A stretch of DNA of 63,578 bases, from contig JAZLBZ010000049.1 in assembly GCA_045613945.1 (NCBI GenBank), positions 1 through 63,578 on the forward strand, in the 5' to 3' direction. This document shows, piece by piece, positions 40,513 to 49,877 of the stretch. The DNA is from HGM04593 sp045613945. GTDB taxonomy: Bacteria > Bacteroidota > Bacteroidia > Bacteroidales > Bacteroidaceae. The stretch's first letter is position 1, and each line of letters begins with the position of its first letter. The translations under genes were made by a program, and so were the position numbers. Below the pieces are notes generated by a model. The model worked only from the letters and a program-made list of their open reading frames with translations. It searched no databases and was not told where the DNA came from.

Positions 40513-43500
40513 TTACAATTTTCTAAGTTTTTCTTTAGCCTCCTTGTTGCCGGCTCTGGCAGCTTCGTAGTAGAGATCCTTTGCAAGGCGCCTGTCGCGC
40601 GACACACCCTTGCCCTCATAGTAATAGTCGGCAATACGCCTTGTACCCTCGTGGTTGCCGGCGTTTGACAACATCTTGGCATACCGGTATGCCTCCTTGT
40701 ATCTCTTTTGGCTATCAAGGAAGTCAAACATATATATCATTGCCTTTTCGTAACCCAGGTCGGCTGCAGCCTCCATATATGGCGTTCCATCACCGCCATT
40801 GGCAATCAGGGACTCGGCATATTCAAAGAGGGCTGTAGGTTCCTTGAGTTCTGCTGCCCGCCTTAGCAGTTCGGCACTCTTTTCGCTGTCCTGTGCCACA
40901 ATCTTTCCGTTGCTGTAGCGGCGCGACATCTCAAGCAGAGCGCGAGGTTCCTCGTTGGCTGCAGCGGTAGTATACCAATGGTGCGCCAGCGAGTCATTGC
41001 GCTCAAGCACGTCTCCCCTTGTCAAGGCCTGTGCAAGTTCATACTGTGCCGGGGCATATCCGCGCTTGGCAGCCTCGAATAGGAACTTTATTGACAAAGC
41101 AGGGTTCTTGCTCACGCCTTTGCCATCGCGGTAACAGAGCGATACATAGTACATTGACGGAGCGTACTTGTACTGGACAAGTTCTGCGAATATTGTTACG
41201 GCATCCCTGTAGTTGCCCTTGTTGTAATATATTACTCCCTTTTCGTGCTCCCAGGCACAGGCCTGTTCAGCCTCGGGGCTCAAAGCCTCTTCTCTCTGCT
41301 CTACTTTGGCCTTTGCCTGTGTATTGGCGGCCAGCCTGTCGCTTGCACCATTGAGCCTTGTTGTGGTTACGGCATCATTGCTGTAGAGTGATGTTCCGTT
41401 GCGGCCTGCAACGTCCACCACAATATTGCTGCAGTTGTTAGTGTTGTATAACTCAACAACGGCTTCGCCATTCTCGTTTATATCAATCTCGGGTACCCAA
41501 ATGAGCGTGCGGCGGTAGTCGTCCTTCTGTGGCTGCATACTGCTATAGTCGGGCGAGTAGAACTGCTTGCTTTCGCTGTATCCCTGTACCGATGTGTAGC
41601 GCAGTGAACTGCCTGTTGCTGCAAATTCAGGGACAATAGTCCTCTCTCTTTCCCCCTCCTTGTATGGTATGAGACAAGCCACATAGTTGGGGTTTGTTGG
41701 GTAGGACAACCCAATTTGGGGTGCGCGGGAGTCTTTGCTTGTCTGTCCTTTGATAGCGCTATAGAAACGGTTATAGTCGGGGCAGCCGTCTATGCCGTCC
41801 CCTGCAAAAAGATACATCTGTGACAGGAATCCAAGATAGAACTTCTGCATTGCAATCTTGTTGTCGAGCATGTTGGCGAGCGGAGCCCAATAAGTGTCTC
41901 CGTTCACAAACTGTTCACGTGTTTTAGCGTCGCTGCGTATTACAATCTCCTTGAAGTTTGTCATCTTGTCGGCATCGGGCAGTCCACGCAAATACTCCTT
42001 GTCGGGCTGTGGTACGGTATATGGGCTGTAGTCGCCAAGCACCACCATCAGCTGCACCCAATATGCCCAGTTGTAGTTATGGCGTTTCATTGCGCTTGTA
42101 ACAACATCGGCTGCGGTGAGCGTGTGGTCATACTCCTGTTTTTTTGTAATTGTAATGGCCTCCTTGCCCAGTCTCATGTTACCAAGATATTTGGTAGTCG
42201 TGCGTCCCTCTTCGGCAATGGATATTATCTGCCCGATATCGTGTACAATAGTCCTCTCGCCCAAAATTGCATCTTCGTCCTCAACAATGCCTGGTTGTTC
42301 ATATACAAGCGCATCATTCTTTATGCTTGTGTATATTTCATCCTCATAGGTGTTGAAGTCATTGATGAATGTTACATCCTGTGCATATTCCCATTCGTCA
42401 AGATAGTTGAACCTCATTTCGCTGTGCGGCGGGCGTTCGTTGACCTCCTTATTGCGTTTTGCCACCACGTCAACCGATGACAGCATATATTCAAACGGGT
42501 TCATCCTCACCAGGCTGTCGGCAGTGCTCTTTGCCATCGCCTCGCCCAAGTGACGCTCCCAATAGTCATACAGGCGGAAATCGGGCGAGTAGTAACGGTC
42601 AAGCGCAAACTGGTACGATATGTTCTGGCTGTGCTTGAATGTGGTCTGCGGTCGCAGTGCTGCAATGCGTGTGCCGTAGAAATCGTCGAACTCAATCATA
42701 AAGCCGCCAACGCTGTCTGTGCGGAATGTTGACGATGTAATTCTCCCACTGTCGCCTTCAATGTCCACACGGGTGAGGTTGTAGGTTTGCGGAGTGAGCC
42801 TTGCCTTGCCATAGCTGCCAATGTCGGTGCTCACGCGCTTTTGGAAGAATTTGCCTTTCAGTGAGATGCCGCGTTCAATGGGCTGCATATCCTCAATCTT
42901 GCTGCGTGTGAGCATGTGCCAGTTGTACGATGTCCAGCCATGAGTCAGCATCAGCAGGTCGAGTTGCTCCTTCCGGTTGCTGTTGCTGTTGTCAAAATAT
43001 TGTGCGGCGTTGGGGATGTAGCCCTTGAGTTCAGAACCTAGCAACAGGTAGGTATACATATTGTGGCTGTATGATGTTGACTGCTTGCCAATGGCATCAC
43101 CCGCCGACAGCGAAAGGCTTGCGCTTTGCGGGATTGGCTTGCCGTCCTCTCGTGTAACCTTCAGTGTAATCTTCTCACCCGGTTTGGGTACAAGATTGTG
43201 CGTGTGGAAACCGTTGGCAGTGATGTGCAGTTTTACAGTCTCGCGGTCGCTTGCAGTCATGGTGTCGTGAGTAACAAAGAACTGTCGCTCGGCAAGCGGT
43301 GTGTGTTCGTTGGCAAACAGCACCACGCGGTTCACACCCTCGGGCAACTCCTTCTTGCTCACGGTGTAGGTCATTGTCCTGTTCTCCGAACCGAATTTCT
43401 TGAAGTATCCCATTGCTCCACGATAGAGTATCGCCAGTCCCAGTTCGCTCTCCTCGGCAAGGTTGCCGGTCGCAGTAATGGCTATGTTTTTCTCATCCTC

Positions 43501-44334
43501 GGCAACGCTCAGCACTACGCCTTCCTTGCTCACCTCGGGCAGGGCGAACTTGTGCTTCTTTGTCTTTCCGCTCTCGTTGGTCATGGTGACCTCGGCATAG
43601 TATTTGGCGCCAGTCTTGGGAGTGATGTAGAACACTCCCTTGCCCTCGTGCACCGGTGTGCACTCCTGCAACTTCGTGTCATTCTCATAGATCGTAATCT
43701 TCTCCTCTCCAAAAATGCCATCCTCTCCGCGCAGTTCAAAGGCAACCTTGCTCCTTATGCCTTCAACAAGATGTCCGCTGTCGGGGAAAAAGTCAAGTGT
43801 GGCATCGGGCAGTTCCGAACTTTTCCACTCGCCACGCTCATTGTAGCCTCTGCGGCGGTCGAGCATATTCTTGAAGTCCCAGTTGTCGGCATTCACCTTG
43901 TCAAACACAGGGAACACTCGTGTGAACACAGCATCCTTGCCCCAGTTGAGCATATATCGGGTGTAGGCGCGCACCTCGTAGTAACCCGACAGCAACAATG
44001 GGTTCAGTTCAAACTCGCCATAACAGGTGCCGTCATCGTCAAGTTTGTACTTCTTTGTCTCCACTACATAACCCTCGGGCGCCACCAGTTCCACATACAG
44101 CACCTTGCTCAATGTGCTTGGCCTGTCGTTGGTGCCGAATGTGGTATATGCTTTGAACCACATTGTCTCGCCCAAGTAGTAGGCTGTGTTATCAAAGTGC
44201 ATATACACGCGCTCTTGCTGCATCACTCGGCCAACCTGTATTACCCTGTAGGCAATGCTGTCGATACGGCTCTGCGCTACCACTGCAACGCTGCATATAA
44301 TAGCAAAAATATATGTGGTAAATACTCTTCTCAT
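40513..44334 (-). CDS. Large secreted alpha-2-macroglobulin MG2-like protein with C-terminal Sel1 repeats
   Basis: The 1273-residue protein has a signal peptide (MRRVFTTYIFAIICSVAVVAQ) and an MG2-type opening (QERVYMHFDNTAYYLGETMW, FKAYTTFG, GYYEVRAYTRYMLNWG). This is the Bacteroidetes MG2 family usually associated with the outer membrane or TonB systems. The middle part continues with beta-rich domains to about 1000. From about 1014 to the end, six or more TPR/Sel1 units are seen (GVIYYNKGNYRDAVTIFAEL, YRDGKGVSKNPALSIKF, YYYEGKGVSRDRRLAKDLYY). That combination is unusual. The function is unknown; MG2 proteins of this sort have been linked to envelope or nutrient functions, and Sel1 repeats bind other proteins. 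Confidence 0.8.
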   Translation of the reverse strand: MRRVFTTYIFAIICSVAVVAQSRIDSIAYRVIQVGRVMQQERVYMHFDNTAYYLGETMWFKAYTTFGTNDRPSTLSKVLYVELVAPEGYVVETKKYKLDDDGTCYGEFELNPLLLSGYYEVRAYTRYMLNWGKDAVFTRVFPVFDKVNADNWDFKNMLDRRRGYNERGEWKSSELPDATLDFFPDSGHLVEGIRSKVAFELRGEDGIFGEEKITIYENDTKLQECTPVHEGKGVFYITPKTGAKYYAEVTMTNESGKTKKHKFALPEVSKEGVVLSVAEDEKNIAITATGNLAEESELGLAILYRGAMGYFKKFGSENRTMTYTVSKKELPEGVNRVVLFANEHTPLAERQFFVTHDTMTASDRETVKLHITANGFHTHNLVPKPGEKITLKVTREDGKPIPQSASLSLSAGDAIGKQSTSYSHNMYTYLLLGSELKGYIPNAAQYFDNSNSNRKEQLDLLMLTHGWTSYNWHMLTRSKIEDMQPIERGISLKGKFFQKRVSTDIGSYGKARLTPQTYNLTRVDIEGDSGRITSSTFRTDSVGGFMIEFDDFYGTRIAALRPQTTFKHSQNISYQFALDRYYSPDFRLYDYWERHLGEAMAKSTADSLVRMNPFEYMLSSVDVVAKRNKEVNERPPHSEMRFNYLDEWEYAQDVTFINDFNTYEDEIYTSIKNDALVYEQPGIVEDEDAILGERTIVHDIGQIISIAEEGRTTTKYLGNMRLGKEAITITKKQEYDHTLTAADVVTSAMKRHNYNWAYWVQLMVVLGDYSPYTVPQPDKEYLRGLPDADKMTNFKEIVIRSDAKTREQFVNGDTYWAPLANMLDNKIAMQKFYLGFLSQMYLFAGDGIDGCPDYNRFYSAIKGQTSKDSRAPQIGLSYPTNPNYVACLIPYKEGERERTIVPEFAATGSSLRYTSVQGYSESKQFYSPDYSSMQPQKDDYRRTLIWVPEIDINENGEAVVELYNTNNCSNIVVDVAGRNGTSLYSNDAVTTTRLNGASDRLAANTQAKAKVEQREEALSPEAEQACAWEHEKGVIYYNKGNYRDAVTIFAELVQYKYAPSMYYVSLCYRDGKGVSKNPALSIKFLFEAAKRGYAPAQYELAQALTRGDVLERNDSLAHHWYTTAAANEEPRALLEMSRRYSNGKIVAQDSEKSAELLRRAAELKEPTALFEYAESLIANGGDGTPYMEAAADLGYEKAMIYMFDFLDSQKRYKEAYRYAKMLSNAGNHEGTRRIADYYYEGKGVSRDRRLAKDLYYEAARAGNKEAKEKLRKL

Positions 44335-44411
44335 AATGGTTTATAAATTTTCGCTAAAATACACAAAAAAAGTGCAAAAACCACTGCTTTTGCACTTTTT
44401 AATAGTCAATA

Positions 44412-44510
44412 TACAATTACCTCACCAAGACCTTTTTGCTGTTGATTATGTAAATTCCTTTGCTTGGGGTCTCTACTTTTCTACCCTGCAAATCGTATTG
44501 TATGCTTTGA
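44412..44510 (-). pseudogene. Orphan duplicate of a C-terminal secretion tail
   Basis: On the minus strand a 28-residue run (QSIQYDLQGRKVETPSKGIY then IINSKKVLVR, stop at 44417-44419) reproduces the end of the GH20-GH33 protein (IYDLQGRKVETPSKGIYIID then GKKVIIK). It has no start codon and no gene before it: the frame is closed upstream by a TAG near 44552. The intact tail lies about 190 bp away at 44604-44700. It may be the remnant of a deleted gene or a spare cassette left by duplication. Confidence 0.8.
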
Positions 44511-44587
44511 CAATGCCGCCTAATCGCAACCCAAGCGGGTATAACCTTCGGCTATACTGCGCTTGACAAGATGCTGCCGGCATTGTC
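44509..44587. repeat. Structured spacer between the orphan tail and the GH20-GH33 stop
   Basis: GACAATGCCG (44509-44518) and CGGCATTGTC (44578-44587) are perfect complements. Inside them GTATAACC/GGCTATAC forms a hairpin with a TTC loop (44539-44557). It could be a transcript end of the GH20-GH33 gene. Confidence 0.6.
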
Positions 44588-44591
44588 GAAA

Positions 44592-44689
44592 CTATCTACG
44601 ATTTTACTTTATAATAACCTTTTTGCCGTCGATGATATAAATTCCTTTGCTTGGGGTCTCTACTTTGCGACCTTGCAAATCGTAGATAG
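44592..44689. repeat. 13-bp inverted repeat bracketing the 3' end of the GH20-GH33 gene
   Basis: CTATCTACGATTT (44592-44604) and its exact complement (44677-44689) flank the last 28 codons. The upstream arm encodes part of AIYDLQG and the other arm spans the stop codon. The mRNA end could fold back on itself. Confidence 0.75.
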
Positions 44690-47600
44690 CTTTCACTTCT
44701 CCGTTCTCACCTTTCACATTTTCAATGCCTGTGGTATTGTTCACCTCCTCAAGCACCCACAGTTCGGCAGCGCTGAATGGAGCGTCGCAATAGGGATAGT
44801 AACTGTTGGTATCACCGTCAACCGGACCCACCTTGAAGTATTGTGCACCGTTCATAATGTAGAACTCAGTATCGTTCTTGTACTCAAAGCCAAGTGGCGA
44901 TTTTGAACCCTGGTTGCTCGCATCAATATTCCATTGACGGCAAACGATGTAATACCCATTAGCCGAAACAATGTAGAACTTGTCGCTGCCGGCATCCTCC
45001 AAGTAGAAAATTTGGCTGTTGTCCTCGGCATAATCGGCAAGGCCTACCGAACCCTTGGGACCTGTGGCATAGTTCATGTTGACAGCCTCAATGTGCAGGT
45101 ACTTGTTCTGTGACACCGATTTGATGCGATATAGTGTCTTGTCTTCGTCAGGTTGGCCGGGCTGTTCGGGCTCTACTCCCGGTTCTTTGCCTTTGAGCAC
45201 GGTATATTTGCCGTTTGTAATCTGCTCAATGCTGTAGTTCTTGTACATGATGTTGTAACCGCCGTATGCATTGATGCCGTATGTGTCCTCCTCGTAGAGG
45301 AACGCAATTGTCGAGTCCTTCTGGAAACACATTGTAGAGTAGGCCGATGCCAGGTACGATGCCTGGTGGCGTCCGTCCCACTCCCTTGCAAAGTTTGCAG
45401 GGGTATTGTAGTCGCTCTCTGTCTCCAGTTCCTTGTAGTAGATACCAACATTCGCGCGTCCGTTACCGAATGGGAGCGACTGCAATGCAAGCCACATCTC
45501 CTTGTTGTCCTCGTTGCGCACCACAGGCACCATCATAATCTCACCGTTGCAGCTGTTGCCCTGTGCAACCACACCGCCATTGGCGCTGTTCGATGTTGCC
45601 ATGCTGCCCCATGAACCTGTTGCAGCCTCCTTGTCGGTGAATGTGTAGATGTTGAAGTAACGTCCGCCGTTGATACGTGAGCTGATGACGATGTTACCGT
45701 TTGGCAACTCCTCAACCTTTGGCTCGTCGCCGCCGCTTGGAACGGGCGCATTCTCAACGCCGCCAAGGACTTTCCAGCTGCCGCCGAAGTCATCACTGTA
45801 GAGTACAAAGTTGGTGTTCACGCTGTTTACATTCTTCAACAGCACGGCGCAGTATAGACGGTAGTAGTTGTTCACCTTTACATAACGGCTCTGGTGGATT
45901 TTACCCGAACCGATGAACATTGCGCGTACAGGGCCGTGGTTGCTGCTCTGGTCCCACATTGCATAGATAGCATCGGCAATATCAACAGGCTCGCTCCATG
46001 TCGTGCCGTTGTCCTCGCTGTAGAAGCGTGCGATGTTCTGGTGGTTGTTGCGTGTTCCGTTGGGGAACGATACATTACCGGCGCAGCTGAGCACGAGTAC
46101 ACGGTTGCTCTCGCGGTCAGCAACGATACATGGGTCACCGAAACCCACGTGCATGAAGTCGGGCGAGCTTGAACCCTTACCCTCGACAATGGGGAACTTG
46201 GCGTTCCATGTAGCGCCATTGTTCTTGCTTATGCGTGCGTGCAGGTCGATGCGGCCATAGTTTGCCATACCTATGTCCGCGCGGCTGTGGCGGTAGTCGG
46301 CAACAGCAATCAGGTCGCCGTTCTTTGCCATTGCAATGGCCGGGATGCGGTAAGGTATGTCGCCCGATGTCGCTGTAGTGAAAATCTCCTGTGAAACCTC
46401 GGGCACCCTTGTGTCCTTTTCTATTGTCACAATGAAGTTGCTGAAAGTGATACCCTTGTTCTCGCCGCTCTGCACGAATGAGAATGTGCGCTGTGGGTCA
46501 GATACGGTTACTTTAAGCGACTGCTTTGTCGATGAACTGGTATATGTATTGCCTTCTATTGCAAGGCGCAGTGTGTGTGTGCCGGCATCGGTGTTCACAT
46601 AGTCGAACTGCAGGCCGGCCACCATCCAACCCTCGGGGGCGGTAATGGTGTATGTCGATGACTGCGATGTGCCCGAGTAACCGGCGATGTCATCACCGAC
46701 GGTCTTCATGTTGTTCGCGCTAGCTGCAAATGAAAACCCCGTTACCTCGCTGCTCTCCCAGCGCGAGTGCCATGTACCGTTTGAATTACTGGCGGTGTAT
46801 CGTCCTTTTGAGGCGATTATTTCTACGCTTTTTTTTTCCACCTCGTCAGTGGGAGGGGTTACCTCGCCGCTGCCGCCTTCAACAGTCTCCACTTCTGTTA
46901 CAAGGTACTGACAACCTGTGTCGGTGGTGTTTGTTCCGCTTCCCCAGTTATACACCTTGTATCCAAGGCTGCTGTTTGTCTGGTTAAACTGCACATCGCC
47001 GCTCACAATGATGAACAGTCCCTGTGTGGCCGCCTCTTTCAGTTCCCAACCGGCCGATGGCTCATTTGCCTGCGTACGGAGCGCTGTGTTGTTGCTGCTT
47101 GCAGGCGAAATGTATGTTCCGTTGCTCTTGTTTACAATGTTGTATTTGCCGTCGTTGCGTGCAACGAACTTCCACTTTGCGGCGTCGGTAACGGTTGCGT
47201 TTCCTGTCATTTCGGCGTTTGCACCGTTCGATGCTGCATAACGGTTGTCGCGCTGTGGAGTGCACATTGTGTAGTAGTAAATTGTCTCGTTGTCGCTTGT
47301 CTTAGGCTGGTTCACCTTTGCTGTTGCAAGAGCGGCCTTGAAAGCTGCAAATGCCGCGTTCAGTGATGCCAACTGCGCGGCACGCTCCTCCTCGCTCATT
47401 GTTGTATTGAGTGTCGATTCAATCTCGGCAATTACAGTGTTCAGGTCATTGGCAAGTGCAGGGCTGTACTGTCCCGGCTGCTCGCCTGTGCTTGCCGCAA
47501 TTTCTTTCTTTATTTCGGTTATTGTAGCCTCCAACTGCTCGGCTGCGACATCCATTCTTTGGTTGGGTGAGTAGATGAGACCTTCGACAGCGTTCTTGCC

Positions 47601-49589
47601 TTCGAGGTCGGTGAGCACGAATGTGAACATCCATTTGTTCAGGCGCACACCGCTTGCACCAACGTATGGCAACTTTATGAACACCTTGTTCCAACCCTCT
47701 TTCAATGTAACCTCTACAGGCTTGCGCGCGGTGAAGTTCTCGTTCTTCAGGTCAACCTCGTTGTTTATGCTCACGCCTGTGTTGTCCCAGGTAGGTGGCA
47801 GAATCTCGGCATCGTTGAGCCATATCCTTGAACCCTTGCGGTCCCACTTGCCCGCGTCGGGCGCAGTGTCCTTCTCGCTGCGGCCATAGTTCTGGAACTC
47901 AATCTGCGCGCCAACGGTCTGCGCCTTGTCGCTATATACGTATGTCCATGCGTATGCAGTGCTGTTGCTGTGGTTTGTGCTGCCGTAGTATGTAGGTACT
48001 GTGTTGTTGCCCCATGTGTGGCGCAGATAGATGCCTGCACCTGTTGCCATGCCTGTGCCGTATGTTGTGCCGTTTATGGTGTAACTCTCCTTAAGGCCCT
48101 CGGTTTCGGGAGCGAAAGAGGCATTCATGTCACCGCCATTGGGGAACGGGTCGGTAATTCTCCAACGTACATTTGTCTGCTTCACGTAGGCGATAGGCTC
48201 GTCCTTCAAAGAGTTTGCCTTGTGGAACAGGAAGCGGCGCTCCCAGTCGGCAAACTCCTCATACTCCTCGCCGCTGTTGGGAAGGGTAGTGCCGCCCTTC
48301 TCAATGTACTGCTTGCCGCCGCCAATCCAGGCACGCTCGGCACTTGCAATCACATTGGCATAGAAGTTGTTTTGTATTATGATGTCCTCCTCGGTCGGAG
48401 TCTTGCGGTCGTTCCAAGGAGCAGATATTGTACCGGCAACATTAGCATTACCCTTCTGCTCATAGTAGATGTTGCTCTTGTATATACCTACGAGGTCGGC
48501 AAACACATCGAAGTGGTTTGTGTAGTTATAGCGGCAGTCAATGTTTGGCATTCCGTTGATGACCTTTCCGCTTGAACTCCACCTCTGTGTCATGACGGCG
48601 CCTGTGCTTGTGCTGATGGTGACACCGCGGATTGGGTTCCACACAACAACCTTCTTGCCCAGGCTGTGCACCTTGTCGGTCATTATCTTCAGGAAGTTAG
48701 GGTACTCGATAGTCTCCTCGTCGGCACCGATGTGGATGTATGGCGCATCGGGGAACACGGCCGCAACCTCTTCAAGTATTACCTGCAGTTCGGCAACACC
48801 CTGGTCGGTCTGCATTGAGTGTCCCATAGCTGTCTTGAAGGCCTGGCTGTGGCCCGGCATGTCAATCTCGGGGATAACAATCACACCGCGTTCCTTTGCA
48901 TAGTCCTGCAGCTGGCGGCACTGCTCCTGTGTGTAGTATTTGCCGGCAAAGCGTGTCATTGACGCGCTGCTTGTGAGCTGTGGATAGGCTTTTACCTCAA
49001 AGCGCCATGCCTGGTTCTCGGTCATGTGCCAATGGAAGGTGTTTACCTTGAAACGTGCGAGCAGGTCAATGTGCTTTTTCAGTGTCTCGAACTCAATGAA
49101 TGAGCGGCCCACATCGTGCATGTAGCCGCGCAACTTGAACGCAGGCCAGTCGGTCATTGTCAGCGCCTCCAGTGCAGGAGTGCCCTCATAGCCCTCGGCA
49201 AGTTGTGTCAAGGTCTGTGCAGCGCGAATGACACCGGTCTTTGTAACCGCTGTAATGTTTATTGCATCGGCAGTGATGTCAAGTGTATATGCCTCGTTCT
49301 CATAGCCTGCGAGTGTGTAGTCATATGCACCGTCAATACTCTGTACCAGTGTCACAGTCACCTGTGCGCCACCTGTGGCAATGGTGCAGCCATTGTCGGT
49401 GAAGAACTTCTGCAATGCAACGCTGCCGGTTGGGTCGGTGATTGTTACCGTGCGGCCAAGCGCAAATGCAGTGCCGCTCTTTGCTTCAATCTGCTGTGGC
49501 TTTGGCAACAGATGAGTAATCTTTGCCATAGTCGCTGTTGGGAGGCACATTGCCATAGCAACAACCGCCGCTTTAAATAGTCGTTTCAT
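44604..49589 (-). CDS. Secreted GH20 beta-N-acetylhexosaminidase - GH33 sialidase fusion
   Basis: The 1661-residue protein has a signal peptide (MKRLFKAAVVAMAMCLPTATMA), a GH20b-like N-terminal domain and a GH20 catalytic barrel: GYMHDVGRSF, NTFHWHMTENQAWRF, IPEIDMPGHSQ and the catalytic Asp290-Glu291 in HIGADEET. Residues about 600-1060 hold linker, FIVAR-like and ricin-like or carbohydrate-binding parts. The GH33 sialidase follows: YRIPAIAM (Tyr about 1080), Asp-boxes SKNNGATW, SEDNGTTW and SDDFGGSW, and a C-terminal ricin-like segment. The tail is YDLQGRKVETPSKGIYIIDG then KKVIIK. It should strip sialic acid and then N-acetylhexosamine from host glycans at the surface. The fused pair of enzymes is notable. 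A second copy of its tail lies downstream. Confidence 0.93.
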   Translation of the reverse strand: MKRLFKAAVVAMAMCLPTATMAKITHLLPKPQQIEAKSGTAFALGRTVTITDPTGSVALQKFFTDNGCTIATGGAQVTVTLVQSIDGAYDYTLAGYENEAYTLDITADAINITAVTKTGVIRAAQTLTQLAEGYEGTPALEALTMTDWPAFKLRGYMHDVGRSFIEFETLKKHIDLLARFKVNTFHWHMTENQAWRFEVKAYPQLTSSASMTRFAGKYYTQEQCRQLQDYAKERGVIVIPEIDMPGHSQAFKTAMGHSMQTDQGVAELQVILEEVAAVFPDAPYIHIGADEETIEYPNFLKIMTDKVHSLGKKVVVWNPIRGVTISTSTGAVMTQRWSSSGKVINGMPNIDCRYNYTNHFDVFADLVGIYKSNIYYEQKGNANVAGTISAPWNDRKTPTEEDIIIQNNFYANVIASAERAWIGGGKQYIEKGGTTLPNSGEEYEEFADWERRFLFHKANSLKDEPIAYVKQTNVRWRITDPFPNGGDMNASFAPETEGLKESYTINGTTYGTGMATGAGIYLRHTWGNNTVPTYYGSTNHSNSTAYAWTYVYSDKAQTVGAQIEFQNYGRSEKDTAPDAGKWDRKGSRIWLNDAEILPPTWDNTGVSINNEVDLKNENFTARKPVEVTLKEGWNKVFIKLPYVGASGVRLNKWMFTFVLTDLEGKNAVEGLIYSPNQRMDVAAEQLEATITEIKKEIAASTGEQPGQYSPALANDLNTVIAEIESTLNTTMSEEERAAQLASLNAAFAAFKAALATAKVNQPKTSDNETIYYYTMCTPQRDNRYAASNGANAEMTGNATVTDAAKWKFVARNDGKYNIVNKSNGTYISPASSNNTALRTQANEPSAGWELKEAATQGLFIIVSGDVQFNQTNSSLGYKVYNWGSGTNTTDTGCQYLVTEVETVEGGSGEVTPPTDEVEKKSVEIIASKGRYTASNSNGTWHSRWESSEVTGFSFAASANNMKTVGDDIAGYSGTSQSSTYTITAPEGWMVAGLQFDYVNTDAGTHTLRLAIEGNTYTSSSTKQSLKVTVSDPQRTFSFVQSGENKGITFSNFIVTIEKDTRVPEVSQEIFTTATSGDIPYRIPAIAMAKNGDLIAVADYRHSRADIGMANYGRIDLHARISKNNGATWNAKFPIVEGKGSSSPDFMHVGFGDPCIVADRESNRVLVLSCAGNVSFPNGTRNNHQNIARFYSEDNGTTWSEPVDIADAIYAMWDQSSNHGPVRAMFIGSGKIHQSRYVKVNNYYRLYCAVLLKNVNSVNTNFVLYSDDFGGSWKVLGGVENAPVPSGGDEPKVEELPNGNIVISSRINGGRYFNIYTFTDKEAATGSWGSMATSNSANGGVVAQGNSCNGEIMMVPVVRNEDNKEMWLALQSLPFGNGRANVGIYYKELETESDYNTPANFAREWDGRHQASYLASAYSTMCFQKDSTIAFLYEEDTYGINAYGGYNIMYKNYSIEQITNGKYTVLKGKEPGVEPEQPGQPDEDKTLYRIKSVSQNKYLHIEAVNMNYATGPKGSVGLADYAEDNSQIFYLEDAGSDKFYIVSANGYYIVCRQWNIDASNQGSKSPLGFEYKNDTEFYIMNGAQYFKVGPVDGDTNSYYPYCDAPFSAAELWVLEEVNNTTGIENVKGENGEVKAIYDLQGRKVETPSKGIYIIDGKKVIIK

Positions 49590-49693
49590 ATTAAATTAAG
49601 GTTAGTTATTATTCTTTGCTCTCCGTGTTTTGCCCAGTTAGGCATAGTAACCCAAAATTGTGTGCAAGGTATTAATAATTGCTGAAAAAAACA

Positions 49694-49732
49694 AAAAAAG
49701 CATAACGCCTTTGTTTGGAGTTATGCTTTTTT
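49694..49732. terminator. Bidirectional terminator between the C10 and GH20-GH33 genes
   Basis: AAAAAAGCATAAC and GTTATGCTTTTTT are 13-nt complementary arms around a 13-nt loop; the T-run suits either strand. It ends the C10 transcript on the minus strand. Confidence 0.85.
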
Positions 49733-49754
49733 ATGAAATGATGTTTCAGTAATG

Positions 49755-49875
49755 ATGTATGAGATCTCTCGTCGCTCCGCTCTGTCGAGATGACATTTCC
49801 GCGGTTTTGTCATATCGACCGCATGGGAGATATCTCAAATTGTTTTAGAGATCCTTCCTTGCGTCAGGATGACAT
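49755..49875. repeat. Dispersed intergenic repeat, copy 3 (two facing units)
   Basis: GAGATCTCTCGTCGCTCCGC...GAGATGACA (one orientation) is followed by TGTCATATCGACC...GAGATATCTC and GATCCTTCCTTGCGTCAGGA. These are facing copies of the motif at 17036-17100. It fills most of the gap between the GH20-GH33 and C10 genes. Confidence 0.75.
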
Positions 49876-49877
49876 TG

